Source of the DNA: Archangiaceae bacterium
GTDB taxonomy: Bacteria > Myxococcota > Myxococcia > Myxococcales > Myxococcaceae
Assembly: GCA_016714225.1 (NCBI GenBank)
Contig: JADJNS010000005.1
Location: 1-64,000, forward strand
Length of the DNA: 64,000 bases
Reading direction: 5' to 3'
The notes beneath the pieces were generated by a model that saw only the letters and a list, made by a program, of their open reading frames with translations, did not search any database and was not told the origin of the DNA. This document shows positions 1 to 9,170 of this stretch, piece by piece; position 1 is the stretch's first letter, and every line of letters begins with the position of its first letter. The position numbers were made by a program, and so were the translations under genes.

Positions 1-115
1 CCAGCAGCACCTGGGTGGCGACGAAGTCGTTGCTCAACAACGCCCCGCAGAGCCACAGCCCGGCGAGCGTGAAGAGCGAAACCGAGACGGACACGACGAA
101 GCGGTTCATTCGCAT
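1..115 (-). CDS. Partial CDS, N-terminus with signal peptide or membrane helix
   Basis: This is the start of a minus-strand gene that runs off the left edge. The readable product begins MRMNRFVVSVSVSLF (second Met at 109), followed by a hydrophobic stretch rich in Leu, Ala and Gly. This fits a signal peptide or a first membrane helix. It diverges from the P450 gene starting at 310, leaving a gap of about 195 bases that could hold both promoters. There are too few residues to name a family. Confidence 0.4.
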   Translation of the reverse strand, partial: MRMNRFVVSVSVSLFTLAGLWLCGALLSNDFVATQVLL

Positions 116-309
116 GCGCCCGATACGAAGTCTCCACGCCGCGGTTACAGCGCGGGCGGGCCCCAAAGCTGAGGCGCGGCGAACCGCACCCCTTCTCGCG
201 TGCGCCGGCGTGCGGGGCGCTCCCAGTGAAACCACGCGCCTGTCGGGGTCTTCGTGGCCTGCCGCGAAAAGCGAGTCACCGCGGCGCGCGATGGCTCGTA
301 ACCACCGCC

Positions 310-1702
310 ATGACCCCGACCACCATTTCCCTCTCCGCGGCAGCGCCGACTCCACCCCGGCTGCCCGGCCTTCCCCTGCTCGGCAATCTCCTCGAGGCGA
401 ACCGCGACCTGCTGGCGACGCTGACCCGAGCCGCGTCGCTCGGCGACGTGGTGCGACTGCACCTCGGCGAGCCGCTGCTCTTCATCAACCGGCCCGACCT
501 CATCAAGCACGTGCTCGACGACAACGCCGCCAACTACCGCAAGAGCGGGCAGTACGAGCGCCTCGAGCCGCTGGTCGGCCGCGGCCTGCTCACCAGCGAC
601 GGCGACCACTGGCGACGCAGCCGGGCCCTCGCTCAGCCGGCCTTTCACCGCGAACGCATCGCCGCCTTCGTCGCGCTGATGTCGCGGCACACCGCGGCGC
701 TGGTCGAGCGCTGGGAGCAGCATGCCGACGACGGCAAAGCCTTCGACGCCGAGCCCGAGCTCGCGGCGCTCACGCTCGCCATCACGACCGAGGCCTTGTT
801 CTCGAACGACCTCGGTACGGACACGGCCGACTTCGCCGGCGCGCTCGAGGCGGCCTTGCGCGTCACCGACTTTCGGTTCCGGGTTCCCTTTCAGCCGCCC
901 GCGTGGCTGCCGACGCCCGGCAAGCTGCGGTTCGACCGCGCCGGGCGCACGCTCGACCGGGTGCTGGGCCGAATCATCACCGCGCGGCGCAAGAGCGGCG
1001 AGGCCGCGGGAGACCTGCTCGGCATGTTCATGGCTGCGTGCGACAGCGCGGGCGCCGGCCTGAACGACCTCGAGCTGCGCGACGAGGTGCTCACCGTGCT
1101 GCTCGGCGGGTACCACACCACTTCACCCGCGCTCTCGTGGTGGGTCTGGCTCATGGCCGAGAACCCGAGCGTGGCCCACCGGCAGGCGACTGAAGCGCGA
1201 GGTGCTGGCCGGCCGCGCCGCCGTCGCGCTCGCCGACCTGCCCCGGCTCGACCTCACCCGCCGCACCTTCGAAGAGACGCTGCGGCTCTACCCTTCCGCT
1301 TACGTCGTCGGGCGGCGGGCGCTCGCGGCAGACCGGCTGGGTGGCTACCGCATCGGCCCCGGCGAGAGCGTGTTCATGAGCTCGGCGATCACCGGGCGCG
1401 ACCGGCGCTACTGGGACGACCCGAGCACCTTCGACCCCGACCGCTTTCTGCCAGGGCGTTCGGCCGGCCGCCCCGCGATGGCCTGCTTCCCGTTCGGCGG
1501 TGGCCCGCGAAAGTGCCTCGGAGACACGTTCGCGACCATGGAGCTGCAGGTGATCGGCGCGATGCTCGCCCGGCGCTTCGAGCTCGAGCTCGTCAGCGGC
1601 CAGCACCTCGAGGTCGACCCTCAGCTCTCGCTGAGGCCGCGCCACGGGGTGAGCATCAAGGTGCGGCGCCGCGACGACCTGCGACTCGAGTCGACGCGGT
1701 AG
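310..1702 (+). pseudogene. Cytochrome P450, one frameshift
   Basis: The gene encodes a soluble bacterial P450 mono-oxygenase in two frames. Frame one (ATG at 310) carries the proline-rich N-terminus (PPRLPGLPLLGNL) and the I-helix oxygen-binding motif GGYHTT near residue 265. Frame two, open from before 1202, carries the K-helix ETLR (about residue 320), the PERF-like segment and the heme-ligand loop FPFGGGPRKCLG with its cysteine near residue 400. The switch lies around 1180-1192, just after the I-helix region. The combined length of about 464 residues is normal for the family and no domain is missing, so the lesion is one small indel: either a recent mutation or a sequence error. No ferredoxin or reductase gene is adjacent, so the substrate cannot be guessed. 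Confidence 0.85.
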
Positions 1703-1717
1703 AGCGTAAGGCGTGAA

Positions 1718-1831
1718 TCAGCGATCGCGACGGTTGCGATCGGCTCGAACGCGCACCGGCGCGGTCTTGGAGAGTGCGAGGTGGAAGAGGGTCAAGCAAC
1801 TCACTGCAAGCAAGGCGGTCATCAGGGTCAT
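1718..1831 (-). CDS. Possible 37-residue membrane peptide
   Basis: This small minus-strand reading frame in the P450-M16 intergenic gap starts ATG at 1831. It gives a short hydrophobic helix (MTLMTALLAVSCLTLFHLAL) followed by an Arg-rich tail. Helix-plus-basic-tail is typical of small single-pass membrane peptides, but no clear ribosome binding site is visible and the gap otherwise holds nothing. Treat it as a candidate only. Confidence 0.25.
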   Translation of the reverse strand: MTLMTALLAVSCLTLFHLALSKTAPVRVRADRNRRDR

Positions 1832-1977
1832 GCGTACCGAAAAGTAACGCGGTCGCGGCGCGGCGTCACCAGTACCGAACACCGCAGAAGGATCACATCA
1901 GCAACCTCGAAGGCATACCTTCTCGACGCACCGCGTCGACAGCGCTCGACCCCCGCCGAACCGCTATACCGCGACGC

Positions 1978-3315
1978 GTGCTGACCCTGCTCTCGCTTTC
2001 CCTGCTGGCGGCTCCGCCCACCCTGCAGATTCCCTTCGAGCGGTACCACCTGTCGAACGGCCTCACGGTGATTCTGTACCCCGACCGCCGGCTGCCCACC
2101 GTCGCCGTCGAGCTCTGGTACCGCGTCGGCTCGAAGGAAGAGCCGAAGGGCCGCACCGGCTTCGCGCACCTCTTCGAGCACCTGATGTTCATGGGCACCG
2201 CCAACGTGCCCAACGGCAAGTTCGACGCGATCATGGAAGCCGAGGGCGGCTCGAACAACGCCACCACCGACCTCGACCGCACCAACTACTTCGAGAGCGG
2301 CCCCTCGCAGCTGCTCGAGACGTTTCTCTGGCTCGAGGCCGACCGCCTCGCCTCGCTGCCCGACGCGATGACCCGGGCCAAGGTCGACCTGCAGCGCGAG
2401 GTGGTGAAGAACGAGCGCCGGCAGTCGATCGAGAACCGCCCCTACGGGAAGCTCGAGCTGATCATCCCCGACAAGATGTACCCGCCGGGCCACCCGTACC
2501 ACCACCCGGTGATCGGCTCGCACGCCGACCTCACCGCCGCCAGCGTCGACGACGTGAAGCGCTTCTTCGCCACCTGGTACGTGCCCTCGAACGCCTCGCT
2601 GGTCATCGCCGGTGACTTCGAGCCCAAGGCCGCCCGGGCCCTGGTCGAGAAGTACTTCGGGTGGATGACGCGGGCCCCTCGCCCCCAAGCGGTGTGGGCC
2701 GCGCCGCTGCCGCCGCTGGCCAAGAACCTCGAGGTGACCGAGACCGACCGCGTCGAGCTGCCGCAGGTGACGTTGGTGTGGCGCTCGGCTCGCGCTTATG
2801 CGCCGCTCGACGCCGAGTGCGAGCTGCTCGCCACGGTGCTCGGCGAGGGCAAGTCGTCGCGCCTCTATCGCGCGCTGGTGCTCGAGTCGCAGCTCGCCTC
2901 GGACGTCAGCGTCGAGCAGCAGGGAGAGACGTTGGACGGCACGCTGCAGATTACCGCCACCGCGCAGCCCGGCCACACCGGCCCCGAGCTCGTCGCCGCC
3001 ATCGACGCCGAGCTCAAGGCGCTCACCACCGACCGGCCCATCACCGCCGCCGAGACCGAGCGCGCGCGCACCGCGCTGCAGACCCACCTGCTCAAGGCGC
3101 TGCAGTCGAGCCTGAGGGTCGCCGACCTGCTCAGCGAGATGGAGGCCCGCTTCGGAGACCCCGGCCAGCTCGAGCGCAGCGGCCTGGCGCGCTTCGACGC
3201 GCTCGACCCCAGCGACCTGCAAGAGGCGGTGCGCAGCGTGCTGCAGCAGCCGCGGCTCACCGTCACCCTCAACCCCGAACCGAAGAAGACCAAGGAGCCC
3301 GCCCGTGGTCGCTGA
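1978..3315 (+). CDS. M16 family zinc metallopeptidase (catalytic subunit)
   Basis: This is a pitrilysin/M16-type zinc peptidase, probably exported to the periplasm. Starting at GTG 1978 gives a short hydrophobic leader (VLTLLSLSLLAAPP) directly before the domain; upstream in-frame sequence does not look coding. The inverted zinc motif HLFEH is at residues 64-68 (His64, Glu67, His68), and a third ligand candidate, Glu146 in KNERRQS, lies at the expected distance. The length of about 445 residues matches a single M16 subunit (two alpha-beta domains). The gene overlaps the next one by 11 bases; that gene lacks the zinc motif. The two therefore resemble the active/inactive heterodimers of the processing-peptidase group. 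The natural substrate is unknown. Confidence 0.88.
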   Translation: MLTLLSLSLLAAPPTLQIPFERYHLSNGLTVILYPDRRLPTVAVELWYRVGSKEEPKGRTGFAHLFEHLMFMGTANVPNGKFDAIMEAEGGSNNATTDLDRTNYFESGPSQLLETFLWLEADRLASLPDAMTRAKVDLQREVVKNERRQSIENRPYGKLELIIPDKMYPPGHPYHHPVIGSHADLTAASVDDVKRFFATWYVPSNASLVIAGDFEPKAARALVEKYFGWMTRAPRPQAVWAAPLPPLAKNLEVTETDRVELPQVTLVWRSARAYAPLDAECELLATVLGEGKSSRLYRALVLESQLASDVSVEQQGETLDGTLQITATAQPGHTGPELVAAIDAELKALTTDRPITAAETERARTALQTHLLKALQSSLRVADLLSEMEARFGDPGQLERSGLARFDALDPSDLQEAVRSVLQQPRLTVTLNPEPKKTKEPARGR

Positions 3316-4708
3316 GCTGCTCGCGCTGGTGCTGACCGTCGCTCCGCCGCCTGCGGTCGCGGCGCAACCGAAGCCCTCTCCCGCGGCGAAGTGGCGCGCG
3401 CCGGTGCCCGACGAAGCGAAGACCGCCAGCGGCATTCGGGTCGCGGTGGTGCCGCGCGCCGACCTGCCGCTGGTGAACCTGACCGTGGTGATTCAGGCCG
3501 GGTCAGAGCTCGACCCTCCCGCGCAGCCCGGCCTCGCCGCCGCGGTCTCGCTGCTGATGGAAGAGGGAGGCGCCGGCGCCCTGAGCGGCCCCGAGCTGCT
3601 CGCCGCCATCGACGCGCTGGGCGGAGAGCTCGAGGTCCGCACCACCCGCTCGTTCACCACCCTGTCGCTGAGCGTGCTGGCGAAGCACGCCGAGCGCGCC
3701 TTGAGCCTGCTCGCCGACATGGTCGCCCGGCCCCGGCTCGACGCCGCCGCGTGGCCGCGGGTGAAGGCGCACCGCCTCGCCGAGATTCTCGAGCGCCGCG
3801 CCGAGCCGCGCTTCGCGGCCGACGACCTGTTCACCTCGGTGCTGCTGGCGGGCTCGCCTTACGCGCACGCGCCGCTGGGCACCGCGACCTCGCTCGAGGC
3901 GATGACCGCCGAGCAGCTCAAGGCCTTCTGGTCCGAGCGCTACGGGCCCAAGACGGTGGCGGTGTTCGCCGACGGGCAGACCACCGCGGCGCTGCTGGCG
4001 AAGCAGGCCGAGGCGGCGTTCAAGGGGTTCAGCGGAGCGGCGGCGACGCCGAAGCTGGCCGCTCCCCCGGTCGCCAGGGCGCGGTGGCTGCTGGTCGACC
4101 GGCCGGGCGCACCGCAGACCACGGTGCGGCTCGGGCACCTGGGGCTGGCGCGCGGCGCGGCCGAGTACGGCGCGGCGATCGTCGCCAACACCGTGCTGGG
4201 TGGCTCGTTCACCAGCCGGCTGGTGCAGAACCTGCGCGAGGCGCACGGGTACACCTACGGCGCGTTCTCGCAGCTGGCGTCGGTGCGCAGCGGCGGCCTG
4301 TTCGTGGTGCGCACCGAGGTGCGGTCGGACGTGACCGGCCCCGCGCTGGCCGAGCTGCTCAAAGAGCTGAACGGCATCGTGACGCCGCTCTCCGACGCCG
4401 AGGCGAGCAAGGGCCGCGCCCTGGTGACGTCGGACTTCGTCGAGGCCCTGGGGTCGGGCTCGGCGGGCCACTACTACGGCGAGCTGCTGGGGCTCGACGT
4501 GCCGACCGACGCGCTGGCCCGGCTCACCGACCAGCTCGAGGCCGCGCAGGGTGAGGCGCTGGCGCAGGTGCAGAAGCGGGTGTTCCGGCCGGGCGAGCTG
4601 GTGGTGGTGCTGGTGGGCGACCGGAAGGCCATCGAGCCGCAGCTCAAGGGCGTCGCCGGTGCGCTCGCGCTCGAGCACGTCGACCTCGACGGCAACCCGG
4701 TGCCTTGA
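3305..4708 (+). CDS. M16 family peptidase-like protein, non-catalytic subunit
   Basis: The second M16-fold protein, 467 residues, has a hydrophobic N-terminus that may be an export signal. The position where the partner has HLFEH reads AAVSLLMEEGG here, so the zinc site is absent. The C-terminal-domain R/Y region (LREAHGYTYGAFS, about residue 310), used by M16 proteins to bind substrate, is kept. This division of labour, one subunit with the metal and one with the R/Y pair, matches known two-chain M16 peptidases. Translation probably couples to the upstream gene through the 11-base overlap starting at GTG 3305. It converges on the sigma factor gene with only two bases between stops. Confidence 0.83.
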   Translation: MVAELLALVLTVAPPPAVAAQPKPSPAAKWRAPVPDEAKTASGIRVAVVPRADLPLVNLTVVIQAGSELDPPAQPGLAAAVSLLMEEGGAGALSGPELLAAIDALGGELEVRTTRSFTTLSLSVLAKHAERALSLLADMVARPRLDAAAWPRVKAHRLAEILERRAEPRFAADDLFTSVLLAGSPYAHAPLGTATSLEAMTAEQLKAFWSERYGPKTVAVFADGQTTAALLAKQAEAAFKGFSGAAATPKLAAPPVARARWLLVDRPGAPQTTVRLGHLGLARGAAEYGAAIVANTVLGGSFTSRLVQNLREAHGYTYGAFSQLASVRSGGLFVVRTEVRSDVTGPALAELLKELNGIVTPLSDAEASKGRALVTSDFVEALGSGSAGHYYGELLGLDVPTDALARLTDQLEAAQGEALAQVQKRVFRPGELVVVLVGDRKAIEPQLKGVAGALALEHVDLDGNPVP

Positions 4709-4710
4709 GC

Positions 4711-5622
4711 TCAGGGTGAGCGGCTTCGCGTCGGCTCGCGCAGCGCTTCGTGAATGCTGACGTCGAAGTCGCTCTTCACCAGGCGCAGCAGACTGTTGAG
4801 CTCGCTCGAGCTGAGCTTGAACTTTTCGCGCAGCGCCCGCCTGGTGCCGTCGAACAGCTCTTGCCGAATCTTGGCGATGCGGCGGGCGATGGTCGAGCGG
4901 TGCACCCGCTGCATCGCGCCGATCTGCTCGATGTTCAGGCCGTCGATGAAGTTGAAGCGAATCAGGTTGCGCTCTTCGGCCGAGAGCGCCCGAAAGGCGA
5001 TCTGAAACGCGGCGCGAAACTCTCTCTGGTACTTGCGCTTGATGACCACCATCTCGAGGTCGGTGGGGTCTTCGAGCTTCTCGGCCACCTCGTCGTCGTC
5101 GGTCTTGTTGACCGGGGTGTTGGTCTCTTTGGTGAGGTCGATGGCGATGCGCACCGCGGCGGCGCAGAGCCACCCCGCCAGGGGCCCGCTGCCCGCGAAG
5201 CCCACGATGCGCGCCGGGGCCTTGGGGCGGCCGACGAACAACCGCTCGCGCAGCCGCTGCAGCACCTCGTCGCGCGCCCCCGCGTCGAGCCGAAAGGGTG
5301 CCAGCGCCTTGAGCAAGTCGTCTTCGACACGCGCGCTGAGCTTCTCGACCGCCGCCGCGTCTTGCGTGCTGCACGCATAGGCGATGTAGAGGTCGTCGCT
5401 CTTCACCTTGTCGAGCGCCGCCTCGACGTCGGCGCCCTCGAGCTTGCGGCCCAGGTGCGCCAGGTAGCCGTCGAGCGGCACCTCGACCCCGGGCCAGCGC
5501 TGCCGCGCCTGCGCCACCACCCGGGCGAGCCGGTCATCGAGGCGGTCGGCCTTTGCCGTGCGCCGCTGCGCCGGGGTCAACGCGTCGAGAAACGCGCGCG
5601 AGGCGCCTCTGGGCAGGCTCAC
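4711..5622 (-). CDS. RNA polymerase sigma-70 family factor, TIGR03001-like
   Basis: This 303-residue ECF-like sigma factor belongs to the myxobacterial TIGR03001 type. It has a longer N-terminus than ordinary ECF factors, a region-2-like part around AGWLCAAAVRIAIDL, and a C-terminal helix-turn-helix (LNIEQIGAMQRVHRSTIARR) that would read the -35 element. The start is GTG at 5622. It lies 37 bases downstream of flhB on the same strand, so it could be read from the flagellar operon, though nothing shows it is a flagellar sigma; the usual flhA is absent at this position. A second member of the same family is at 29113-29781. No anti-sigma gene is adjacent. Confidence 0.82.
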   Translation of the reverse strand: MSLPRGASRAFLDALTPAQRRTAKADRLDDRLARVVAQARQRWPGVEVPLDGYLAHLGRKLEGADVEAALDKVKSDDLYIAYACSTQDAAAVEKLSARVEDDLLKALAPFRLDAGARDEVLQRLRERLFVGRPKAPARIVGFAGSGPLAGWLCAAAVRIAIDLTKETNTPVNKTDDDEVAEKLEDPTDLEMVVIKRKYQREFRAAFQIAFRALSAEERNLIRFNFIDGLNIEQIGAMQRVHRSTIARRIAKIRQELFDGTRRALREKFKLSSSELNSLLRLVKSDFDVSIHEALREPTRSRSP

Positions 5623-5659
5623 CCGGTCGTTCTACTACGCGCAGTCTCCGTCGGGCGGC

Positions 5660-6700
5660 TCACTTGCGCTGCTGCAGGCGGTACACGTGCGCGAGCACGG
5701 TGGCCACCGCCTTGAACGTCTCTTTGGGCACGAAGCCGCCCACCCGCACCCGCTTGTGCAGCAGCCGCGCGAGGGGAATGTCTTGGACGATGGCGATGCC
5801 GTTCGACCGCGCGATGTCGCGAATCACCTCGGCCAGCGCGCCCTTGCCCTTGGCGAGCACGCGCGGCGCCCCGCCCTCTTCCTTGCGGTAGCGCACCGCG
5901 ATGGCGATGTGGGTCGGGTTGACGATGACCGCGTCGGCGCGCGGCACGTCGATGGCGACCCGGTGCTTGGCGAGCTCGCGCTGCTTCTTCTTGCGCCGCG
6001 ACTTCACCATCGGGTCGCCTTCGTCTTCGCGGTGCTCGCGGCGCGCCTCTTCGCGCGTCATCTTGCTGTCCTTCGAGAACTTCCACCGCGCGAGGGCCAG
6101 GTCGACCGCCGCCAGCACCGCCACCCCGCCCAGCAGCTTGAAGGTCGCGGGGTAGAGAATGCGCAGCCAGCTCGACACCAGCTCGGTCATCGGGGCGTCG
6201 ATGAGCTCGGCCAGCTTGGGGAAGATTTCCGAGAACGCGTTGCGGCACACCGCCGCGAAGAAGGCGACCTTCAACACCGCCGCGCCCAGCTCGGTGAGGC
6301 CCTGCTTGGTGAAGATTTTGGTCAGCCGCTCGAGCTTCCACAGCCGGGTCAGGTCGGGAATCGCGAGGTTCGACCACACGCGCCCGCGGGTCTGCACGAT
6401 GAGCGGTATCGCTCCGCCCAGCGCGGCCGCGGCGACGATGACCAGGCCCAGCCCCAGCAGCGGCAGGTACTGGTCGAAGCTCTGCGCCCGCCCCGGCAGG
6501 GTCACCGCGAAGGTGATGCGCTCGACCAGGTGCCCGCCGATGCGCTCGGAGACCGCCACCAGCGTGGCGATGCCGGCGCCGAACGCGCCCACCGCCGCCA
6601 CGTCGCGGCCCATGGGTATGTTGCCGTCTTCGGAGAGCTGTTGAAGCCGCCGTTCACTTGCGGCTTCGGTCTTTTCTTCCGGGTCCGAGTCGTCGCTCAT
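5660..6700 (-). CDS. flhB: Flagellar export switch protein FlhB
   Basis: FlhB sits in the inner membrane at the flagellar type III export gate and switches export from rod/hook to filament substrates. The protein has 346 residues, an acidic/basic cytoplasmic N-terminus with the typical TEAASERRLQ, four hydrophobic segments, and the autocleavage motif NPTH (in VIVNPTHIAIAVRY, near residue 260). The C-terminal cytoplasmic domain is complete. ATG at 6700 overlaps the fliR stop by four bases, so the two are translationally coupled. It is the last gene of the flagellar block; flhA and flhF, which often follow, are not in the window. Confidence 0.96.
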   Translation of the reverse strand: MSDDSDPEEKTEAASERRLQQLSEDGNIPMGRDVAAVGAFGAGIATLVAVSERIGGHLVERITFAVTLPGRAQSFDQYLPLLGLGLVIVAAAALGGAIPLIVQTRGRVWSNLAIPDLTRLWKLERLTKIFTKQGLTELGAAVLKVAFFAAVCRNAFSEIFPKLAELIDAPMTELVSSWLRILYPATFKLLGGVAVLAAVDLALARWKFSKDSKMTREEARREHREDEGDPMVKSRRKKKQRELAKHRVAIDVPRADAVIVNPTHIAIAVRYRKEEGGAPRVLAKGKGALAEVIRDIARSNGIAIVQDIPLARLLHKRVRVGGFVPKETFKAVATVLAHVYRLQQRK

Positions 6701-7443
6701 CTGACGCCGAAGCCTTGTGCAGCGAGCGTGCCGATGCGGTGCGCGGCCTCGGGTGCGAGCGCGTAGACCGCCGCCCCACCCACCAGCACCGCGATGCTGA
6801 ACCCGAGGTTCTGCAGCCCCAGCTGCGGCACCACCCGCCCGATGGCACCCAGCGCCACGTAGCTGGCACCCACCAGCGCGAGCACGGGAAACGCGACCCG
6901 CACCGCCAGCGCGGCGCAGTACGCCGACTGGGTGAGCGCGGTGCGCAGGGTGTCATCTACCGCCAGCGGGCCACCCACCGGGTTGTGGCGCAGCGACTCG
7001 AGCAGCCACAAGAGCGCCTCGCGGTGCAGGCCGGCCTCGACCGCGAACGCCAGCGCGGCGAAGCGCAGAATCTGCCCCAGCGCGTTCGACTCGGCGCCGT
7101 TGAGCGGGTCGATGAGCGAGCCGTACGAGAGGCCGGTGGCGATGGAGATCATGCTCCCCGCCGCGGCCGCCGCTTCCAGCGTGAAGCGCGCCGCGAACCC
7201 GCCGAACAACCCCACCAGCGTCTCGGTGAGCGACGCGCCGATGAGGGTCGGCAGCGAGACCGGCACCTCGACCTGCGGTGCGCCCGCGCCCTGGTACACC
7301 GCGAACGCCAGCACCAGCACCAGGCCCAGCCGCACCCGCACCGGCACCTGCCGGCTGCCCCAGGTGGGCACCGCGATGGCGAGCCCCGCGGTGCGCAGCG
7401 CCACCAGGAAGAACGCGTACAGCGTGCCCAGCGCGATGCTCAT
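6697..7443 (-). CDS. fliR: Flagellar export gate protein FliR
   Basis: FliR is an integral membrane component of the flagellar export gate, assembling with FliP and FliQ. The 248-residue product is almost entirely hydrophobic, with five or six helices, and carries the family-like N-terminal pattern (RTAGLAIAVPTWGSRQVPVRVRLGL) and the C-terminal GRVVPQLGLQNLGFSIAV-type segment. The start is ATG 7443, 12 bases after the fliQ stop. The stop overlaps the flhB start. Confidence 0.94.
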   Translation of the reverse strand: MSIALGTLYAFFLVALRTAGLAIAVPTWGSRQVPVRVRLGLVLVLAFAVYQGAGAPQVEVPVSLPTLIGASLTETLVGLFGGFAARFTLEAAAAAGSMISIATGLSYGSLIDPLNGAESNALGQILRFAALAFAVEAGLHREALLWLLESLRHNPVGGPLAVDDTLRTALTQSAYCAALAVRVAFPVLALVGASYVALGAIGRVVPQLGLQNLGFSIAVLVGGAAVYALAPEAAHRIGTLAAQGFGVR

Positions 7444-7455
7444 CTCGTGCTCACC

Positions 7456-7707
7456 TCACGGGCCATTGGCGATGTTGCCGATCGAGGCGCTCAAGAACGC
7501 GGCGAGCCGCTCGGCGACCCAGCCGCCCATCGAGACCGCCACGCCCACCGCGACCAGCAGCCGCGGCACCGAGCCCAGCGCGGGGTCGTTGATCTGCGTC
7601 GCCGCCTGAAGCACGCCCACCACCGTGCCGATGGCCAGCAGGGCGAGAATGAAAGGCGCGCCGACGGTGGCCAGCACTTCGGCGCCATCACGAACCAGGG
7701 TGTCCAT
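7456..7707 (-). CDS. fliQ: Flagellar export gate protein FliQ
   Basis: FliQ is a small two-helix export gate subunit. The 83-residue product (MDTLVRDGAEVLATVGAPF...) has two hydrophobic segments separated by the conserved TQINDPALGSVPRLL loop, close to the TQI-L-PK pattern of the family, and is of normal FliQ length. ATG 7707 overlaps the fliP TAA by one base, indicating tight coupling. Confidence 0.93.
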   Translation of the reverse strand: MDTLVRDGAEVLATVGAPFILALLAIGTVVGVLQAATQINDPALGSVPRLLVAVGVAVSMGGWVAERLAAFLSASIGNIANGP

Positions 7708-8405
7708 TACGCGAAGCTCCGAATCAACGAGCCGACCAGCAGGTGCCAGCCATCGGCGAGCAGGAAGATGCCGACCTTCAGCGGCAGCGAGATGAGGTTC
7801 GGCGGCACCATCATCATGCCGAGCGCCATCAGCACGGTGCTGACCAACAGGTCGATGACCAGCATGGGAATGAAGATCGAGAGCCCCATGCGAAACGCGG
7901 TGGTCAGCTCGCTGACCATGAAGGCGGGTATCGCGACGGTGAGCGGCACCGCGTCGGCCCGGTTGGGGCGCGGCAGGCTCGAGGCCTCGTAGAACAGCCG
8001 CAGGTCGTCGGGCCGGGTCTGGCGCAGCAGAAACTCGCGCACCGGGCCGCTGGCCGCGTCGATGGCCTGGGTGGCGGTGATCTGCTCGTCGAAGTACGGC
8101 GTCAGCGCGACCTTGTTCACCTCGCTCGCGGTGGGCGCCATCACGAAGAAGCTCATCGCCAGCGCCAGCGCCAGAATCACCTGGTTCGGCGGCAGCTGCG
8201 GCGTGCCGAGCGCCTGGCGGGCGAACGACAGCACCACGATGATGCGGGTGAACGAGGTGATGCTCACCAGCAGCGCGGTGGCGAACGACAGCGCGGTGAG
8301 CAGCAAGAACAGCTTCACCGCCGCCGAGCCTCCACCCACGCTCAAGGTCAGCGGGGCAGCATCGGCCGCGGTGGCCGCGAAGAGGGCGAGGCCGGGCAGG
8401 CTCAC
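7707..8405 (-). CDS. fliP: Flagellar export gate protein FliP
   Basis: FliP forms the core of the export gate in the inner membrane. The 232-residue protein starts at GTG 8405 with a signal-peptide-like N-terminus. It contains family hallmarks: SFTRIIVVLSFARQALG, the PPNQVILALALAMSFFVM segment, and the C-terminal PLKVGIFLLADGWHLLVGSL. It has four membrane helices and normal length. It overlaps fliO by four bases upstream and fliQ by one base downstream. Confidence 0.96.
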   Translation of the reverse strand: MSLPGLALFAATAADAAPLTLSVGGGSAAVKLFLLLTALSFATALLVSITSFTRIIVVLSFARQALGTPQLPPNQVILALALAMSFFVMAPTASEVNKVALTPYFDEQITATQAIDAASGPVREFLLRQTRPDDLRLFYEASSLPRPNRADAVPLTVAIPAFMVSELTTAFRMGLSIFIPMLVIDLLVSTVLMALGMMMVPPNLISLPLKVGIFLLADGWHLLVGSLIRSFA

Positions 8406-8842
8406 GAGACACCTCCGGGCGCGGCGGCCTTCTCGAGCAGGGCATCGAACTCGCTCACCGGCATGCCGTTCACCGCGGTGAGCGGCTCGGCCGCCAGCAC
8501 GCTGAAGCCCGCGTCGGTCGAGCCCACCAGCATGCGCTTGCCGCCGAAGTTCACCACCAGCAACGACCGCTTGGGGCCCACCGACAGGTTCTGCGCCACT
8601 TCGGCGAAGCCGGCCTCGGGGCGCTGCGCCTTGCGCTTGAGCGCCATCGCGGTGACCGCGGCCACGGCGATGAGCGCCAGGCCCCAGCCGAACATGCGGC
8701 TGCCGCCCGAGCCCGACGACGAGGGAGCCTCGACCGCGTGGCCGTCGGCCGGGGCCGCGAAGGCCCGCTGCACCACCTCGTCGGCCGCCGAGGCAGACCC
8801 CGGCTGAGCGCTCAGTGCGAGCGCGAGAAGCAACGCGTTCAT
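8402..8842 (-). CDS. fliO: Flagellar biosynthesis protein FliO
   Basis: FliO is a poorly conserved membrane chaperone for FliP assembly. The 146-residue product has a signal-like N-terminus, a Ser/Gly linker, a single helix (MFGWGLALIAVAAVTAMAL) and a cytoplasmic domain with LSVGPKRSLLVVNFGGKRMLVG, the FliO-like pattern. Identification relies partly on its place between fliN and fliP, where fliO is expected. Confidence 0.88.
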   Translation of the reverse strand: MNALLLALALSAQPGSASAADEVVQRAFAAPADGHAVEAPSSSGSGGSRMFGWGLALIAVAAVTAMALKRKAQRPEAGFAEVAQNLSVGPKRSLLVVNFGGKRMLVGSTDAGFSVLAAEPLTAVNGMPVSEFDALLEKAAAPGGVS

Positions 8843-8858
8843 GATTCCCTTCTTCCTC

Positions 8859-9170
8859 TCAGCGCAGGCGCGCCAGGCGCTCGGTCTTGCTGACGATGTC
8901 GGTGATGCGAATGCCGAACTTGTCGTTGACCACCACCGCTTCGCCGCGCGCCACCAGGCGGTCGTTCACCACGATGTCGAGCGGCTCGCCGGCCACCTTG
9001 TCGAGCTCGACCACCGAGCCGGGCCCCAGTGAGAGCAGCTCTTGAATCGTCATGCGGGTGCGGCCCAGCTCGACGGTGACCGAGAGCGGCACGTCGAGGA
9101 GCAGCTCCATTCGCCGATCGTTGCCCGCCGCCGTGCCCGCCGCTGGAGCCGGAGTTCCGTTCTCGTTCAT
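8859..9170 (-). CDS. fliN: Flagellar motor switch protein FliN
   Basis: FliN forms part of the C-ring that switches motor direction and docks export substrates. ATG at 9170 gives a 103-residue protein: a short Ala/Pro-rich lead, then a complete SpoA domain (LLDVPLSVTVELGRTRM ... LGPGSVVELDKVAGEPLDIV). A longer frame open to 9401 is the overlap with fliM and is not needed. The start overlaps the fliM stop region by four bases. There is no CheY-binding or CheC-like extension, so it is FliN and not FliY. Confidence 0.95.
   Translation of the reverse strand: MNENGTPAPAAGTAAGNDRRMELLLDVPLSVTVELGRTRMTIQELLSLGPGSVVELDKVAGEPLDIVVNDRLVARGEAVVVNDKFGIRITDIVSKTERLARLR

Noticed and set aside
4700..4745. 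Fourth copy of the interspersed repeat at the M16/sigma gene junction
   Set aside because: Only the CTCAGGGTGAGCGGCTTCG module matches; the hairpin core is absent, so it is at most a lone module.
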